A DNA stretch of 64,000 bases from Caulobacter sp. 602-1 (GCF_003931565.1 NZ_RRYI01000003.1:186001-250000), one strand, 5' to 3'. Shown: positions 1 to 8,911, counted from the first letter of the stretch. Notes: a model not told the origin generated them from the letters alone. Numbers and translations are program-made.

Positions 1-1
1 C

Positions 2-421
2 AAGGCGGAAGGCACGGAGGTGATCAACAGCCTTAGGGGCATCAACTATAGACTGTATGATTTCGACGGCGGGCCCTATCTTGGCTTTCCACGAAGCCAC
101 GATGTCTTCGGAGACGGCTCGGTGGTCATCGTCCCGGCTCCCGGTCATACGCCGGACTCCGTCGTCGTTTTCGTGAGCCTGCCCTCAGGCGCTCGATACG
201 CCCTGATCGGGGACCTCGTGTTCCAAATGGAAGGCGTCGATATCCCTGCGGAGAAGCCCTGGATGCTTCGCTGGTTGATCGGCGAAAACAACATCGTGGT
301 GCGCAAGGATACCGCTCTCGTCAGAGCCATCCGCGAGAAATTCCCTCAAATCCATCCGCTCCCGGCGCATGACTCGCGGAGCTTTGGCGCCATTCCGGTC
401 TTCCCCGCATCGGCTCGATAG
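2..421 (+). CDS. MBL-fold metallo-hydrolase, C-terminal part (5' end outside window)
   Basis: The reading frame is open to the left edge, so this is the 3' part of a longer gene (139 codons visible). The sequence APGHTPDSVVVFV followed about 20 residues later by a GDLVF-type Asp is the PGHT...GD pattern of metallo-beta-lactamase-fold hydrolases, where the His and Asp bind the active-site metals. A further His near the C-terminus (PAHDSR) fits the last metal ligand. The N-terminal HxHxDH motif would lie upstream of the window. The substrate cannot be deduced; the fold covers lactonases, thioesterases and beta-lactamase-like enzymes. Confidence 0.85.
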   Translation, partial: KAEGTEVINSLRGINYRLYDFDGGPYLGFPRSHDVFGDGSVVIVPAPGHTPDSVVVFVSLPSGARYALIGDLVFQMEGVDIPAEKPWMLRWLIGENNIVVRKDTALVRAIREKFPQIHPLPAHDSRSFGAIPVFPASAR

Positions 422-473
422 AGGAGCGTCGCGTTCTCCCGAATACAAACGCGGCGCGGGTCGCCTGGAAGGT

Positions 474-776
474 TCAGGCGTCCGCCAAGGCCCGCTCGCG
501 CGTCGCATCGTACTTTCTGACGTCCGCCGAGAGCCGCGGCCCCCATCGCGCCACGAAGGCGACGGTGTCGGCGGCCGCCAGGTGGGCGCTTAGGGCCTGC
601 TGGTCTCGCCAGCGCTCCATCACGAGCAGCCGCCCGCGAGACGCGTCGACCACGGCAGCGTCGTAGGACACGACGCCGTCGCGCTGGCGGGTGGCTTCGG
701 CGAGATCGGCGAGATGGCGGGCGAAGGCCTCAAGGTCCGAGGGCGGGACCTGCACGTAGCCCGTGACGATGATCAT
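474..776 (-). CDS. Antibiotic biosynthesis monooxygenase (ABM) domain protein
   Basis: A 100-residue single-domain protein with the ABM ferredoxin-like pattern: MIIVTGYVQV at the start, a GVVSYDAAVV centre, and LLVMERWRDQQALSAHLA near residues 55-75. Such small dimeric enzymes or binding proteins act on quinones, aromatics or reactive aldehydes without cofactors. The ATG at 776 is chosen because GGAG lies about 9 bases upstream; an in-frame TTG at 803 would add nine residues without a better ribosome site. It follows the quinone-oxidoreductase-like gene on the same strand by 65 bases and is probably co-transcribed, suggesting quinone or electrophile handling. Function beyond the family is inference. 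Confidence 0.8.
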   Translation of the reverse strand: MIIVTGYVQVPPSDLEAFARHLADLAEATRQRDGVVSYDAAVVDASRGRLLVMERWRDQQALSAHLAAADTVAFVARWGPRLSADVRKYDATRERALADA

Positions 777-841
777 GGCGAGCGACTCCGGAAGCTCGAA
801 CAAGGAAACGGATCCCGCCGCGACGAGCAGGCGCGTCGGCG

Positions 842-1858
842 TCAGGCGACGGTCAGGACGATCTTGCCCTGGATGCCGCCCTCGGCGACGCGCTGGTGCG
901 CGCGCGAGGCTTCCGACAACGGAAAGACGCTGTCGATCACCACGCGGACGGCCCCCTGGTCGAGCAATGCGGCGGCCCGCGACAGCTGCGCGCCATTCGA
1001 GCGGACCTGGGTCGACGAGACCTTGATCCCGCGCTGCGCGGCGACGTCGTGGCCCTCGAAGCCCAGCGGGTTGACCAGGAACAGGGCGCCGCCAGGCCTG
1101 ATCACGTCCAGAAGCCGTTCCATCCGGGCGCCGCCCACCGCATCGAGCACCAGGTCGACATCCCGGACGACCGTTTCGACGGCGGCTTTTCCGTAATCGA
1201 TGAACTGGTCGACCCCGAACGCGCCGAGCATCGCCGCGTTCTTGGCCGAGGCCACGGCGATCACCCGCGCGCCCCGCGCCTTGGCCAGTTGCGTCGCCAG
1301 ATGGCCGACGCCCCCGCCGGCGCCGTTGATCAGCACCGTCCGGCCTTCAAGCTCGACCGGCGCATGCGGGAAGGTCTGGAAGGGATTGGGCGCGTCGTGG
1401 CCAAGCTCGATCAGGAACTGCCACGCCGTCAGCAGGGACATCGGCGCGCCGGCGGCTTGGATGTGATCCAGCTTGGCCGGCTTGCGCGCCAGATGCGAGG
1501 CCGGCGCGCTGACATATTGGGCGTAGGCGCCGCCGCCGGTCATGACGCCGTCCGGGAAGCGCACCATGCCGAAGACCTCGTCCCCGACCTGGAAGTCGGT
1601 GACGTCAGCGGCCGTCGCCTCGACAACGCCGGAGACGTCGGTTCCCAGGATGAGCGGGAAGTCCCCGTCCGGTCGCCACTCGGGCGGCAGGGCGCGATAG
1701 CCGTCGCGCAGATACCAGTCCGGCGGATTGAGGCCGACGGCCCGGACACGGACCAAGACCTCGCCCGGCCTAACGTCAGGCTTGGGGCCGTCTTCGTAGG
1801 TCAGCACTTCGGGTCCGCCAAAGGCGTGCAGTCGGACCGCCTTCATCGTCTCGCCCAT
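842..1858 (-). CDS. Zinc-type alcohol dehydrogenase-like NADP-dependent oxidoreductase (quinone oxidoreductase family)
   Basis: A 338-residue medium-chain dehydrogenase/reductase. The N-terminal GroES-like half contains [20 protein letters not shown] and [11 protein letters not shown]; the Rossmann half has the NADPH-binding [18 protein letters not shown]. The Cys/His zinc ligands of true alcohol dehydrogenases are not evident, pointing to the quinone oxidoreductase/enoyl reductase branch, which reduces quinones or enones with NADPH. ATG 1858 has AGGAG seven bases upstream; a TTG at 1864 is a poorer start. It is divergent from the LysR gene at 1950 across 91 bases, the usual arrangement of a LysR protein and its target, and probably forms an operon with the ABM gene. 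Confidence 0.88.
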   Translation of the reverse strand: MGETMKAVRLHAFGGPEVLTYEDGPKPDVRPGEVLVRVRAVGLNPPDWYLRDGYRALPPEWRPDGDFPLILGTDVSGVVEATAADVTDFQVGDEVFGMVRFPDGVMTGGGAYAQYVSAPASHLARKPAKLDHIQAAGAPMSLLTAWQFLIELGHDAPNPFQTFPHAPVELEGRTVLINGAGGGVGHLATQLAKARGARVIAVASAKNAAMLGAFGVDQFIDYGKAAVETVVRDVDLVLDAVGGARMERLLDVIRPGGALFLVNPLGFEGHDVAAQRGIKVSSTQVRSNGAQLSRAAALLDQGAVRVVIDSVFPLSEASRAHQRVAEGGIQGKIVLTVA

Positions 1859-1949
1859 GATCAATCTCCTCGCACGGCGCTTGACGGCTGATTTAGCGGG
1901 CGGCGATAAGGTTGATAATCAGGCCAAAAATCACTTCAATAGTGCCGCC

Positions 1950-2885
1950 ATGGAACAAATTAGCCTCGACCGCCTCACGGGATTGATCGCCTTCGCGCGG
2001 GTCGGCGCGATGGGCAGCTACACGGCGGCCGCGCGGTCGCTGTCGATCTCCCCCTCGGCCGTGAGCAAAAGCATCCAGCGGCTCGAGCAGCGGCTGGGCG
2101 TCTCCTTGTTCACCCGCACCACGCGTTCACTGGCGTTCACGCCAGAGGGTCGCGACCTGCACGAGCGCGCCTTGAACCTGATCCGCCAGGCCGAGGAGAT
2201 CGAGCAGGTAGCGCTGACGGCGCGGTCGGAGCCGCGTGGCAAGCTTCGGGTGGCCGCGTCCCTCCCGATCGGCCTGCATGTGATCGCGCCTGCGTTGCCC
2301 GCGTTCCGGCGGCGCTTTCCGGATCTCTCGATCGATCTTCGTCTCGAGGACAGGACGACGGACCTGATCGACGACGGGATCGATGTCGCCGTCCGTATCG
2401 GCGAAGTCCCCGACAGCCGCCTTTTGTCGCGCAAGCTCGCGCCCTATCGGCTTTGCTGCTTCGCCTCTCCGGACTACCTGGCCGCGCGTGGAACGCCATC
2501 GCATCCAAACGACCTCGAGGCCCATGATACGGTCAATCTACGCTATCAGAGCAGCGGTCAGATGTTTCGCTGGCCGTTCAAGATCGCCGATCGTGAAATC
2601 GAGATCCTGCCCAGATCCGACATCGTGATCGACGCCAGCGAGGCCTTGATGGCGACGCTGGTGGCGGGCGGCGGGATCGGCGTCGGCGCCTCCTTCGTGG
2701 CCGCGCCGTATGTGGATCGTGGACAGCTGACGCCGGTCCTTTCAGCTTTCGCGGTGGAACGCCACAACGTCACAGCCCTGTGGCCGGAAAGCCGGCGCAG
2801 CAACCCGGCCGTCCGGGCCTTCATTTCCATGTTGAGCGCCACCTTCGACGACCGGATGGCGGCGGCGACTTCCAGCTTGCCATGA
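1950..2885 (+). CDS. LysR family transcriptional regulator
   Basis: A 311-residue LysR protein. Residues 1-65 form the winged helix ([20 protein letters not shown], then [19 protein letters not shown]), followed by the effector-binding periplasmic-protein-like fold. The ATG at 1950 gives the standard LysR N-terminus; the frame is open further upstream but that stretch lies in the divergent promoter. It probably controls the oxidoreductase/ABM genes on the other strand, which start 91 bases away. The intergenic region carries TTGATAATCAGG and CACTTCAA, an A/T-rich patch suited to LysR binding, though I cannot define a box with confidence. Effector unknown. Confidence 0.9.
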   Translation: MEQISLDRLTGLIAFARVGAMGSYTAAARSLSISPSAVSKSIQRLEQRLGVSLFTRTTRSLAFTPEGRDLHERALNLIRQAEEIEQVALTARSEPRGKLRVAASLPIGLHVIAPALPAFRRRFPDLSIDLRLEDRTTDLIDDGIDVAVRIGEVPDSRLLSRKLAPYRLCCFASPDYLAARGTPSHPNDLEAHDTVNLRYQSSGQMFRWPFKIADREIEILPRSDIVIDASEALMATLVAGGGIGVGASFVAAPYVDRGQLTPVLSAFAVERHNVTALWPESRRSNPAVRAFISMLSATFDDRMAAATSSLP

Positions 2886-2935
2886 CGCCTTCTCCAAGTT
2901 CCTCCGTCGCAGCGCGATTATTGGTGGCTAGGCGA

Positions 2936-3316
2936 TCACCGCTCGGTGCGGCGCATCTCGTCGGCATGGGCCAAGGCCCAGGCGCACAGGGCCTCGAAAG
3001 GCTCTCGAAGCGAATGGCCCAAGGGTGTGATCGCGTACTCCACCCCAATCGGAGCGGTCGGCAGCACCGTTCGGGTCACCAGGCCATGGCGCTCGAGCCG
3101 CTTGAGCGCGTCGGCCAGCGCCTTATGCGTGATGCCGTCCAGCCGTCGCTTGATCTCGTTGAAGCGTGACGGCCGAGGGCAGAGGACGGTCAGGATCATG
3201 ATCGTCCACTTGTCGGCGATCTTCTCCAGCACCGGCCGCACCTGCGCCATGTCCTGGCGTGCGCGCTCGGACAGTTGGTCCAGATCGGTATCGTCGGGGA
3301 TATCTAGGCTACTCAT
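2936..3316 (-). CDS. HxlR family winged-helix transcriptional regulator
   Basis: A 126-residue HxlR-type DNA-binding protein. The characteristic core is present: VLEKIADKWTIMILTVL (residues about 29-45), RFNEIKRRLDGITHKAL and LKRLERHGLVTRTV, followed by VEYAITPLGHSL. These proteins bind as dimers to short dyads and often repress an adjacent reductase or dehydrogenase gene, sometimes with a reactive Cys. The gene is divergent from the SDR gene at 3381, and a perfect inverted repeat at 3334-3352 lies 17 bases upstream of its ATG, so it probably represses itself and the SDR gene. Confidence 0.9.
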   Translation of the reverse strand: MSSLDIPDDTDLDQLSERARQDMAQVRPVLEKIADKWTIMILTVLCPRPSRFNEIKRRLDGITHKALADALKRLERHGLVTRTVLPTAPIGVEYAITPLGHSLREPFEALCAWALAHADEMRRTER

Positions 3317-3333
3317 GGTGCGTTCTTGATAGC

Positions 3334-3352
3334 AGATATATTCCGTATATCT
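3334..3352. promoter_or_regulatory. Perfect inverted repeat, probable HxlR operator
   Basis: AGATATA-TTCCG-TATATCT is a perfect 7-bp dyad with a 5-bp spacer, A/T-rich in otherwise GC-rich DNA. It sits in the 64-base region between the divergent HxlR and SDR genes. Inference: binding here would control both promoters. Confidence 0.7.
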
Positions 3353-3380
3353 AAACCGCCGTCATTGCATGAGGAGCAAC

Positions 3381-4115
3381 ATGATGGCTCGACTGGATAA
3401 CGATATCGCCCTGGTTGTCGGCGGCGCCAAGGGCATCGGCCTGGCGGTCGCCGAGCGGCTGGCCGCCGATGGCGCGCGGGTTTACCTCACCGGCCGAAAC
3501 GCGGCAGAGGTCGAGAAGGCGGCCGAGCAGGTGGGACACAATGCTGTCGGCTTGGTCGCGGACGCCAGCGAGGCTGGCGACCTCGCCAAGGTGGTAGAGA
3601 CCGTGAGGGCTCAGGACGGCCGCATCGACGCCCTTGTGCTCAATGCCGGCTTGGCCGAACCAGCCTCGCTGGCCGACGCGAGCGTCGAGCATTTCGATCG
3701 TCATTTCACCGTGAATGTCCGGGGCGCGATGCTGGCGCTGCAAGCCAGCCTGGCGACCATGCCGGACGGCGCGGCCGTAGTGCTGGTCGGGTCGATCGCC
3801 GACGCGATCGGGGTGCCCAACTACGGCGTCTACGCGGCCACCAAGGCGGCGATCCGCTCATTCGCCCGCACCTGGGCGGCGGAGCTCGGGCCGCGCCGCA
3901 TCCGGGTGAACGTGGTGAGCCCCGGCCCCACCGACACGGCGATGATGGCGGCGACGAGCGAGGAGATGCGTGCGGCGCTCGTCGGCCAAATCCCGCTGGG
4001 TCGCATGGCGCGCCCGGACGAGGTCGCCGCGGCGACCGCCTTCTTGCTCAGCGGCGACGCCAGCTTCGTCAACGGCGCCGAACTCTGTGTCGACGGCGGC
4101 ATGACCCAGGTCTAG
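3381..4115 (+). CDS. SDR family NAD(P)-dependent oxidoreductase
   Basis: A 244-residue classical short-chain dehydrogenase/reductase. It has the cofactor motif GGAKGIGLAVAERLA near the N-terminus (replacing TGxxxGIG), LNAGLAE for NNAG, a catalytic Ser in VLVGSIAD, the YGVYAATKAA catalytic Tyr/Lys and the SPGPTDT loop. AGGAG at 3372-3376 precedes two adjacent ATGs at 3381 and 3384; a more upstream ATG at 3369 overlaps the ribosome site and is unlikely. The divergent HxlR gene suggests induction by a small electrophile or quinone. The substrate is unknown. Confidence 0.9.
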   Translation: MMARLDNDIALVVGGAKGIGLAVAERLAADGARVYLTGRNAAEVEKAAEQVGHNAVGLVADASEAGDLAKVVETVRAQDGRIDALVLNAGLAEPASLADASVEHFDRHFTVNVRGAMLALQASLATMPDGAAVVLVGSIADAIGVPNYGVYAATKAAIRSFARTWAAELGPRRIRVNVVSPGPTDTAMMAATSEEMRAALVGQIPLGRMARPDEVAAATAFLLSGDASFVNGAELCVDGGMTQV

Positions 4116-4215
4116 GTCGGCAGCGCCGTTCGTCGATTTCGACGCCGGAGCCTGCGCTGCGCGGTCGTGAGCTCAGTGGCCTCTTGAGGTCCAGATCTCC
4201 AGACTGGAGTTCGTT

Positions 4216-4248
4216 ACTTCTCGCCCGCCATCCGAGTGGGCGAGAAGT
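4216..4248. terminator. Bidirectional hairpin terminator
   Basis: ACTTCTCGCCC and GGGCGAGAAGT form a perfect 11-bp stem around an 11-base loop, between the convergent SDR and amidohydrolase genes. There is no long T-tract, which is common in GC-rich genomes. Confidence 0.6.
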
Positions 4249-4390
4249 CCCTTCCCTGGTCAGTCAACGCGTCCGAGCCAGCGGCTGGGCCGCGCCATGA
4301 GCAGAAGCCGGACCTAGTCCAGGAACCCGACGTTCGCAGCTACGCCAAGACGACCCTCATCTTGGCGCCCTGAGACTAGGCGACATGCAC

Positions 4391-4435
4391 GCGCCAAATA
4401 CCTGGCGTTCGCTTCCCGCAAAGAACCGGACGCCC
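4391..4435 (+). repeat. Dispersed intergenic repeat, copy 1
   Basis: Begins GCGCCA, with GTTCGC in place of the ATTGGC core and AAGAACCGGAC in place of AGAAAGGCGAC; 45 bases long and alignable without gaps to the copies at 40043, 44055, 48970 and 51645. It is the most diverged member. Confidence 0.5.
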
Positions 4436-4516
4436 AGATCGTAAGGCGTGGAAACACGCCCTTGCGCCCTTCGTCCGTCATCGCTGCAACGCTGCCGCGC
4501 CTCCGATGGACAGAGC

Positions 4517-6253
4517 CTAGCGTTGATAGGCCACCTTGCCGTCCAGGACCGTCATGTCGACAGGGATGTCGGCCAGCTTGGCCTTTGGCGCGGTCAGCGG
4601 ATCCTGGGCCAGGACCACGAAATCGGCCAGCTTGCCAACCTCGATGCTGCCCTGGGTCTTTTCCATGAAGTTGGCGTAGGCGGCCCAGGCGGTGAACATG
4701 CGGATGCCATCCATCACCGAGATCGCCTCTTCGGGTTGGGTGACCGTGCCGTACTTGGTGTCGCGGTTGACCGCGCGAGCGATCGAGAACATCGGATAGG
4801 TCGCGAAGTTCTGCGTCCCCACGGTGTCGACACCGCCCGCCGGGTGGAAGCCGCGATCGATCAAGGTCTTCATCGGGAAGAACTTCACGTCCGGCTCCTT
4901 GACGTTGACGTCCGTCAGCCGCCACAGGAACGCCGGCTGCGGCGAGGGAATGACGTGGTCGTCCTTCATCCGCTTCAGCCGCGCCTCGGTCCGTTCCGGG
5001 TCCTGGACCAGGAAATGGCCGAAATGTTCGATGCGATAGCGCGGGTCGGGACGCGGGTAGGCCTTCTGCGCGGCCTCGTAGGCCGTCAGAACCATGTCCT
5101 GGGCCCTGTCGCCGTTGGCGTGGATCTGCACCTGCCAGCCATCCTTGGCCGCCTCGATCACCGCCGCGGTCATCTCCTCCTGGGTCATGCCGGTGCCGCC
5201 GTAGTTGTTCGGCGTCCAGGTGGTGCCCGCCCCGTTCCAGACCGGCTTGTAGACCGCCGCCGTCGTGCCCCAGACACCGTCGGCGATGTACTTGATGGCG
5301 CCCGCGCGCAACCAGTCATCGCCTTTACCGGGCGTAATTCCAGCGGCCCGTAGCGACGCCAGAGGCGAGACGGACGGATCCGTCGCGGTATTGACGCCGG
5401 GAACACTTTTGAGACCGCGCAGCATGTAGTTCATGCGCACCCGAGTCGGCAGGCGGCCCTCGGCCTCAAGTTCGGCATAGGCCCTGTAAGAGTCCATGTC
5501 CGACATGTCCGACACCGTCGTCACGCCGCGCTTGAGGTAGAAGTCGCCGAGGATGTAACGCAACGCCTCCTTCAGCTCAGCGGGGTTGAAGGCCGGCGAT
5601 TTGTTCTTGGGCCAGGGCGCGGGCGCGTCGCGAATGATCGCCACCTCGCCCTCGGCGGTGCGCTCGTAGCGCCCCGTCGCGCCAGCTGCCGGATCGGGGA
5701 AGGCCTTGCCCATGCCCATCACCGTCGCGGCCTTGTGGTTGATCAGGTGGTCGTGGACACTCCACTGCAGGTCGACGGGGTTGTCTGGGAAGGCCGCATC
5801 GAGCTCCGCGCGGGTCGGCATCACCTGGTTGTAGGTGCCCTGCCCGGTCAGCCAGGCGCCGGGCGGCAGCTTGGCGGCGACCTCCTTGAGGCGCGCGATG
5901 ACCGCGGCTCCATCCTTCAGCGGTGGGACCTGGATGTTGATGTAGTGCGCCTCGACATTGGCCATGCCCGCCACATGAGAGTGGGAGTCGATGAACCCCG
6001 GCAGCAGCGCCCGGCCCTTCAGGTCGATGACCTTGGTCTGGGGACCGCGCCAGGCCTTCACGTCGCCAACCGCGGCGATCTTGTTGCCGACCACCGCGAC
6101 TCCCGTGGCCACCGTGTCCTTGTCGTCGACCGTGATGACCTTGCCGTTGATGAACATCAGGTCGGCCTTCGGGGCGGCGAACGCTGGCGTGCAAAGAACG
6201 GAGGTCGCCAGCAGGGCGAAGCCCGCGAGAACGGATTGGGCTGGACGGCGCAC
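4517..6253 (-). CDS. Exported YtcJ-like amidohydrolase (amidohydrolase 3 family)
   Basis: A 578-residue metal-dependent hydrolase. The GTG start at 6253 is preferred because GGGGAG lies six bases upstream and the product then begins with a clean signal peptide (RRPAQSVLAGFALLATSVLC, cleavage after AFA); earlier ATGs in the frame lack ribosome sites. It has ALLPGFIDSHSHV (the HxH metal site), a VQIHANGDRA His, RIEHFGHF and the C-terminal GSIEVGKLADFVVL typical of amidohydrolases. Relatives cleave amide or cyclic amide bonds, often on exogenous compounds. Its promoter carries the shared dyad at 6341-6357, tying it to the TonB receptor and gabT operon, so it may release an amine from an imported or periplasmic substrate. 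Confidence 0.85.
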   Translation of the reverse strand: MRRPAQSVLAGFALLATSVLCTPAFAAPKADLMFINGKVITVDDKDTVATGVAVVGNKIAAVGDVKAWRGPQTKVIDLKGRALLPGFIDSHSHVAGMANVEAHYINIQVPPLKDGAAVIARLKEVAAKLPPGAWLTGQGTYNQVMPTRAELDAAFPDNPVDLQWSVHDHLINHKAATVMGMGKAFPDPAAGATGRYERTAEGEVAIIRDAPAPWPKNKSPAFNPAELKEALRYILGDFYLKRGVTTVSDMSDMDSYRAYAELEAEGRLPTRVRMNYMLRGLKSVPGVNTATDPSVSPLASLRAAGITPGKGDDWLRAGAIKYIADGVWGTTAAVYKPVWNGAGTTWTPNNYGGTGMTQEEMTAAVIEAAKDGWQVQIHANGDRAQDMVLTAYEAAQKAYPRPDPRYRIEHFGHFLVQDPERTEARLKRMKDDHVIPSPQPAFLWRLTDVNVKEPDVKFFPMKTLIDRGFHPAGGVDTVGTQNFATYPMFSIARAVNRDTKYGTVTQPEEAISVMDGIRMFTAWAAYANFMEKTQGSIEVGKLADFVVLAQDPLTAPKAKLADIPVDMTVLDGKVAYQR

Positions 6254-6340
6254 GCGAAGCTCCCCTGATCTTTTCAAATCTATGACGCCGATCATGTCCC
6301 GCGCCACCGCCAAGGCGGAGTTGCCATTCCGGCCATGGAC

Positions 6341-6357
6341 GGTGTCTTCCTGACACC
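6341..6357. promoter_or_regulatory. Dyad operator GGTGTC-N5-GACACC (copy 1)
   Basis: A perfect 6-bp inverted repeat with 5-bp spacer between mmsA and the amidohydrolase gene, about 88 bases upstream of the latter's start. It also fits T-N11-A, the LysR-box rule. The same architecture recurs at 8887-8911 and 19743-19759. Confidence 0.6.
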
Positions 6358-6375
6358 ACCCATGGCTGGAAATCA

Positions 6376-7875
6376 TCACCGCATAGTCGGGATGACGAAG
6401 CTCTGGTCCAGCACCGCCCCGCCCTTGGGCCAGCGCTGGGTGACGGTCTTGGTCCGCGTATAAAAACGCACGCCGTCCATGCCGTACTGGTTCAGATCGC
6501 CGAAGCCCGAACGCTTCCAGCCGCCGAAGCTGTGATAGGCGACCGGCACCGGGATCGGGACATTGATCCCGACCATGCCCACCTCGACCTGGTCGGCGAA
6601 CTCGCGGGCGGCGTCGCCGTTGCGGGTGAAGATCGCCACGCCGTTGCCGTACTGGTGGCGGGAGGCCAGACCGACGCCTTCGGCCAGGCTCTCGGCGCGA
6701 ACCATCTGCAGCACCGGACCGAAGATCTCGTCGTGATACGAAAGGCTGGTCGGCTTGACGTGGTCGAACAGGGTCGGCCCCACGAAGAAGCCGTCCTCGT
6801 GTCCTTGCAGGCTAAAGCCGCGGCCGTCGACGACCAGCTCCGCGCCCTCGTCGACGCCCATCTGGATGTAGCGCTCGATCCGCGCCTTGTGGGCGGCGCT
6901 GACGACGGGGCCGTAGTGGGCGTCCTTGTCGGTGCTGACGCCGACGCGGAGGCCGCTGATCGCGGCGACCAGCTTCTCGCGCAGGGCGACGGCGGTCTTC
7001 TCGCCGACCGGGACCACGACTGGCAGGGCCATGCAGCGCTCGCCCGCCGAACCATAGGCCGCGCCGATAATGTCGGCGGTCGCCTGGTCGAGGTCGGCGT
7101 CGGGCAGGACGAGGCCGTGGTTCTTGGCGCCGCCCATGGCCTGAACGCGCTTGCCGGCAGCGCCGGCGCGCTGGAACACCGACTGGGCGATGTCAGAGCT
7201 CCCCACGAAGCTGACGGCCTTGATGTCCGGATGGTCGAGAATGCCTTCCACGCAGTCCTTGTCGCCGTGGACGACGTTCAGGATCCCCGGCGGCAGGCCG
7301 GCCTCCATCATCAGTTCGGCCAAGCGAACCGGCACGGACGGGTCCCGCTCGGAGGGCTTGAGGATGAACGCGTTGCCGCAGGCGATGGCCGGCCCCATCA
7401 TCCACATCGGGATCATGGCCGGAAAGTTGAACGGGGTGATCCCCGCCACCACGCCGAGGGCTTGGCGCATCGAATAGACATCGATGCCGGGGCCGGCGCC
7501 TTGGGTGTATTCGCCCTTCAACAGGTGTGGGATCCCGCAGGCGAACTCGATCACCTCCAGGCCGCGCTGGATGTCGCCCTTGCTGTCGGCGATGACCTTG
7601 CCGTGTTCGGACGACAGGAGCTCGGCCAGTTCGTCCATGCGGGCGTTGAGCAGCCGCGCGAAGTCGAACATCACCCGGGCGCGGCGTTGCGGATTGGTCG
7701 CCGCCCAGGAGGGCTGCGCGGCCTTGGCGTTGGCGATGGCCGCATCCAACTCGGAGGCCGTGGCCAGAGCGACCCGCGCCTGGACCTTGCCGGTGTTGGG
7801 ATCGAAGACCTCGCCAAAATGGCCGGACGTGCCCTCTACGGCGCGACCGCCGACGAAGTGAGGAATGGTGCGCAT
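6376..7875 (-). CDS. mmsA: CoA-acylating methylmalonate-semialdehyde dehydrogenase
   Basis: A 499-residue aldehyde dehydrogenase of the MmsA type, converting methylmalonate or malonate semialdehyde with NAD and CoA to propionyl- or acetyl-CoA. Diagnostic features are ITPFNFPAMIPMWMMGPAIA, the glycine motif FVGSSDIAQ, and the catalytic Cys in SAGERCMALP; the general-base Glu of hydrolytic ALDHs is absent (AMGGAKNHGLVLPDA), as expected for the CoA-acylating branch. It starts 84 bases from the divergent LysR gene at 7960. In this neighbourhood a role in beta-alanine, valine or polyamine-derived semialdehyde breakdown is likely. The substrate split cannot be read from sequence. Confidence 0.93.
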   Translation of the reverse strand: MRTIPHFVGGRAVEGTSGHFGEVFDPNTGKVQARVALATASELDAAIANAKAAQPSWAATNPQRRARVMFDFARLLNARMDELAELLSSEHGKVIADSKGDIQRGLEVIEFACGIPHLLKGEYTQGAGPGIDVYSMRQALGVVAGITPFNFPAMIPMWMMGPAIACGNAFILKPSERDPSVPVRLAELMMEAGLPPGILNVVHGDKDCVEGILDHPDIKAVSFVGSSDIAQSVFQRAGAAGKRVQAMGGAKNHGLVLPDADLDQATADIIGAAYGSAGERCMALPVVVPVGEKTAVALREKLVAAISGLRVGVSTDKDAHYGPVVSAAHKARIERYIQMGVDEGAELVVDGRGFSLQGHEDGFFVGPTLFDHVKPTSLSYHDEIFGPVLQMVRAESLAEGVGLASRHQYGNGVAIFTRNGDAAREFADQVEVGMVGINVPIPVPVAYHSFGGWKRSGFGDLNQYGMDGVRFYTRTKTVTQRWPKGGAVLDQSFVIPTMR

Positions 7876-7959
7876 GGCGGCTCCTGAAGTTACCCCTCTC
7901 GACTAACCGCGCGCATCCATGCAGCAATAGTGCCCCAATTCGCGGCCTGACCTGCAAAA

Positions 7960-8850
7960 ATGCAAACACTAAACTGGAACGATCTTCGCTTCTTTCTGGC
8001 GGCGGCACGGGGCGGGGGATTGCTAGCGGCGGCTCGACGCCTCGGCGTGGACCAGACGACCGTCGCCCGACGCTTGTCGGCCTTGGAGGCGGCGGTCGGC
8101 GCGCGGCTGGTCGACCGCTCGCCCCGCGGCGTGACCCTGACCGGCCAGGGACAGGCCCTAGTGGAGTACGCCGAGCGCATTGAGGCCGAAACCATCGCGG
8201 CGGCCGAGCGGCTGGGGGTCGAGGGGCAGCCTCTGTCGGGCACGGTGCGCCTGGCCACGCCCGAGGCTTTCGGCGCCTGGCTAGTCGCGCCCGCCGCCAA
8301 GGCGTTTCATGACCAATATCCTGGCTTGCAGCTGGAACTGGTTCCGGAATCGCGTTCGGTGAACCTATCCCGGCGCGAGGCCGACATCGCCATCATGCTG
8401 AGCCGGCCGACCCAGGGCCGCCTGGTCGCCCGACGGCTGGCGGACTACACCCTGGGCCTCTATGCCTCGCGCAGCTATCTTGAGGCGCACGGCGCGCTCG
8501 AAAGCCTCGCCGACCTGCCCGGCCGACCGCTCGTCTGGTATATCGACGAGCTGATCGACGTGCCCGAGCTTCGCTACCTGGACCAGGTCGCCGACGGCGC
8601 GCCGACCATGTTCCGGTCCAACTCGATCACCGCCCAGCAGGCGGCGATCGCCTCGGGGCTCGGCTTCGGCGTCCTGCACAAATTTGCGGCATCGCAAGAT
8701 CCTCGGCTGGTCAGGGTGCTACCAGAAGCCCTCGACCTGAAGCGCAGCTACTGGCTCTGCGCCCACGCCGACCAGGCTAAGATTCCCCGCGTCCGAGCCG
8801 TGATGGACTTTCTGGCCGCCCAGACAGCCGCGCGCCACAAGGACCTCTGA
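7960..8850 (+). CDS. LysR family transcriptional regulator
   Basis: A 296-residue LysR protein: DLRFFLAAARGGGLLAAARR and TTVARRLSALEAAVGARLVD form the helix-turn-helix in the first 60 residues, of the subgroup whose members start WNDLRFFLAVA. It lies between mmsA (divergent) and the TonB receptor gene (same strand, 209 bases on). It is one of two candidates, with the LysR gene at 19768-20742, for the protein that binds the shared GGTGWC-N5-GWCACC dyads. No such dyad lies in its own promoter, but TGCAAAAATGCA overlaps its start codon and may be an autoregulatory site. Confidence 0.9.
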   Translation: MQTLNWNDLRFFLAAARGGGLLAAARRLGVDQTTVARRLSALEAAVGARLVDRSPRGVTLTGQGQALVEYAERIEAETIAAAERLGVEGQPLSGTVRLATPEAFGAWLVAPAAKAFHDQYPGLQLELVPESRSVNLSRREADIAIMLSRPTQGRLVARRLADYTLGLYASRSYLEAHGALESLADLPGRPLVWYIDELIDVPELRYLDQVADGAPTMFRSNSITAQQAAIASGLGFGVLHKFAASQDPRLVRVLPEALDLKRSYWLCAHADQAKIPRVRAVMDFLAAQTAARHKDL

Positions 8851-8886
8851 CGAAGACGCCCCCTACGCCGCACGAGCCTCATCGAA

Positions 8887-8911
8887 CAGTGGTGTCGGTT
8901 TGACACCACTG
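8887..8911. promoter_or_regulatory. 10-bp dyad operator overlapping a -35-like TTGACA (copy 2)
   Basis: CAGTGGTGTC-GGTTT-GACACCACTG is a perfect 10-bp inverted repeat with 5-bp spacer, about 150 bases upstream of the TonB receptor start. TTGACA, a good -35 match, lies inside its right half, so an occupied site would block or contact RNA polymerase. It is the longest of three related dyads in this window. Confidence 0.7.

Larger units (their letters stand above)
4116..4516. other. Noncoding stretch between convergent genes
   Basis: 401 bases between the SDR gene and the amidohydrolase gene. It holds a hairpin terminator (4216-4248), a segment nearly identical to the 3' end and flank of the oxidoreductase gene at 51.6 kb (4363-4396), and one copy of the dispersed intergenic repeat (4391-4435). 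No convincing gene is seen. Confidence 0.7.

Noticed and set aside
6532-7887. 451-codon plus-strand open frame opposite mmsA
   Set aside because: No motif, low-complexity Ala/Asp/Val content; mmsA is unmistakable on the other strand.
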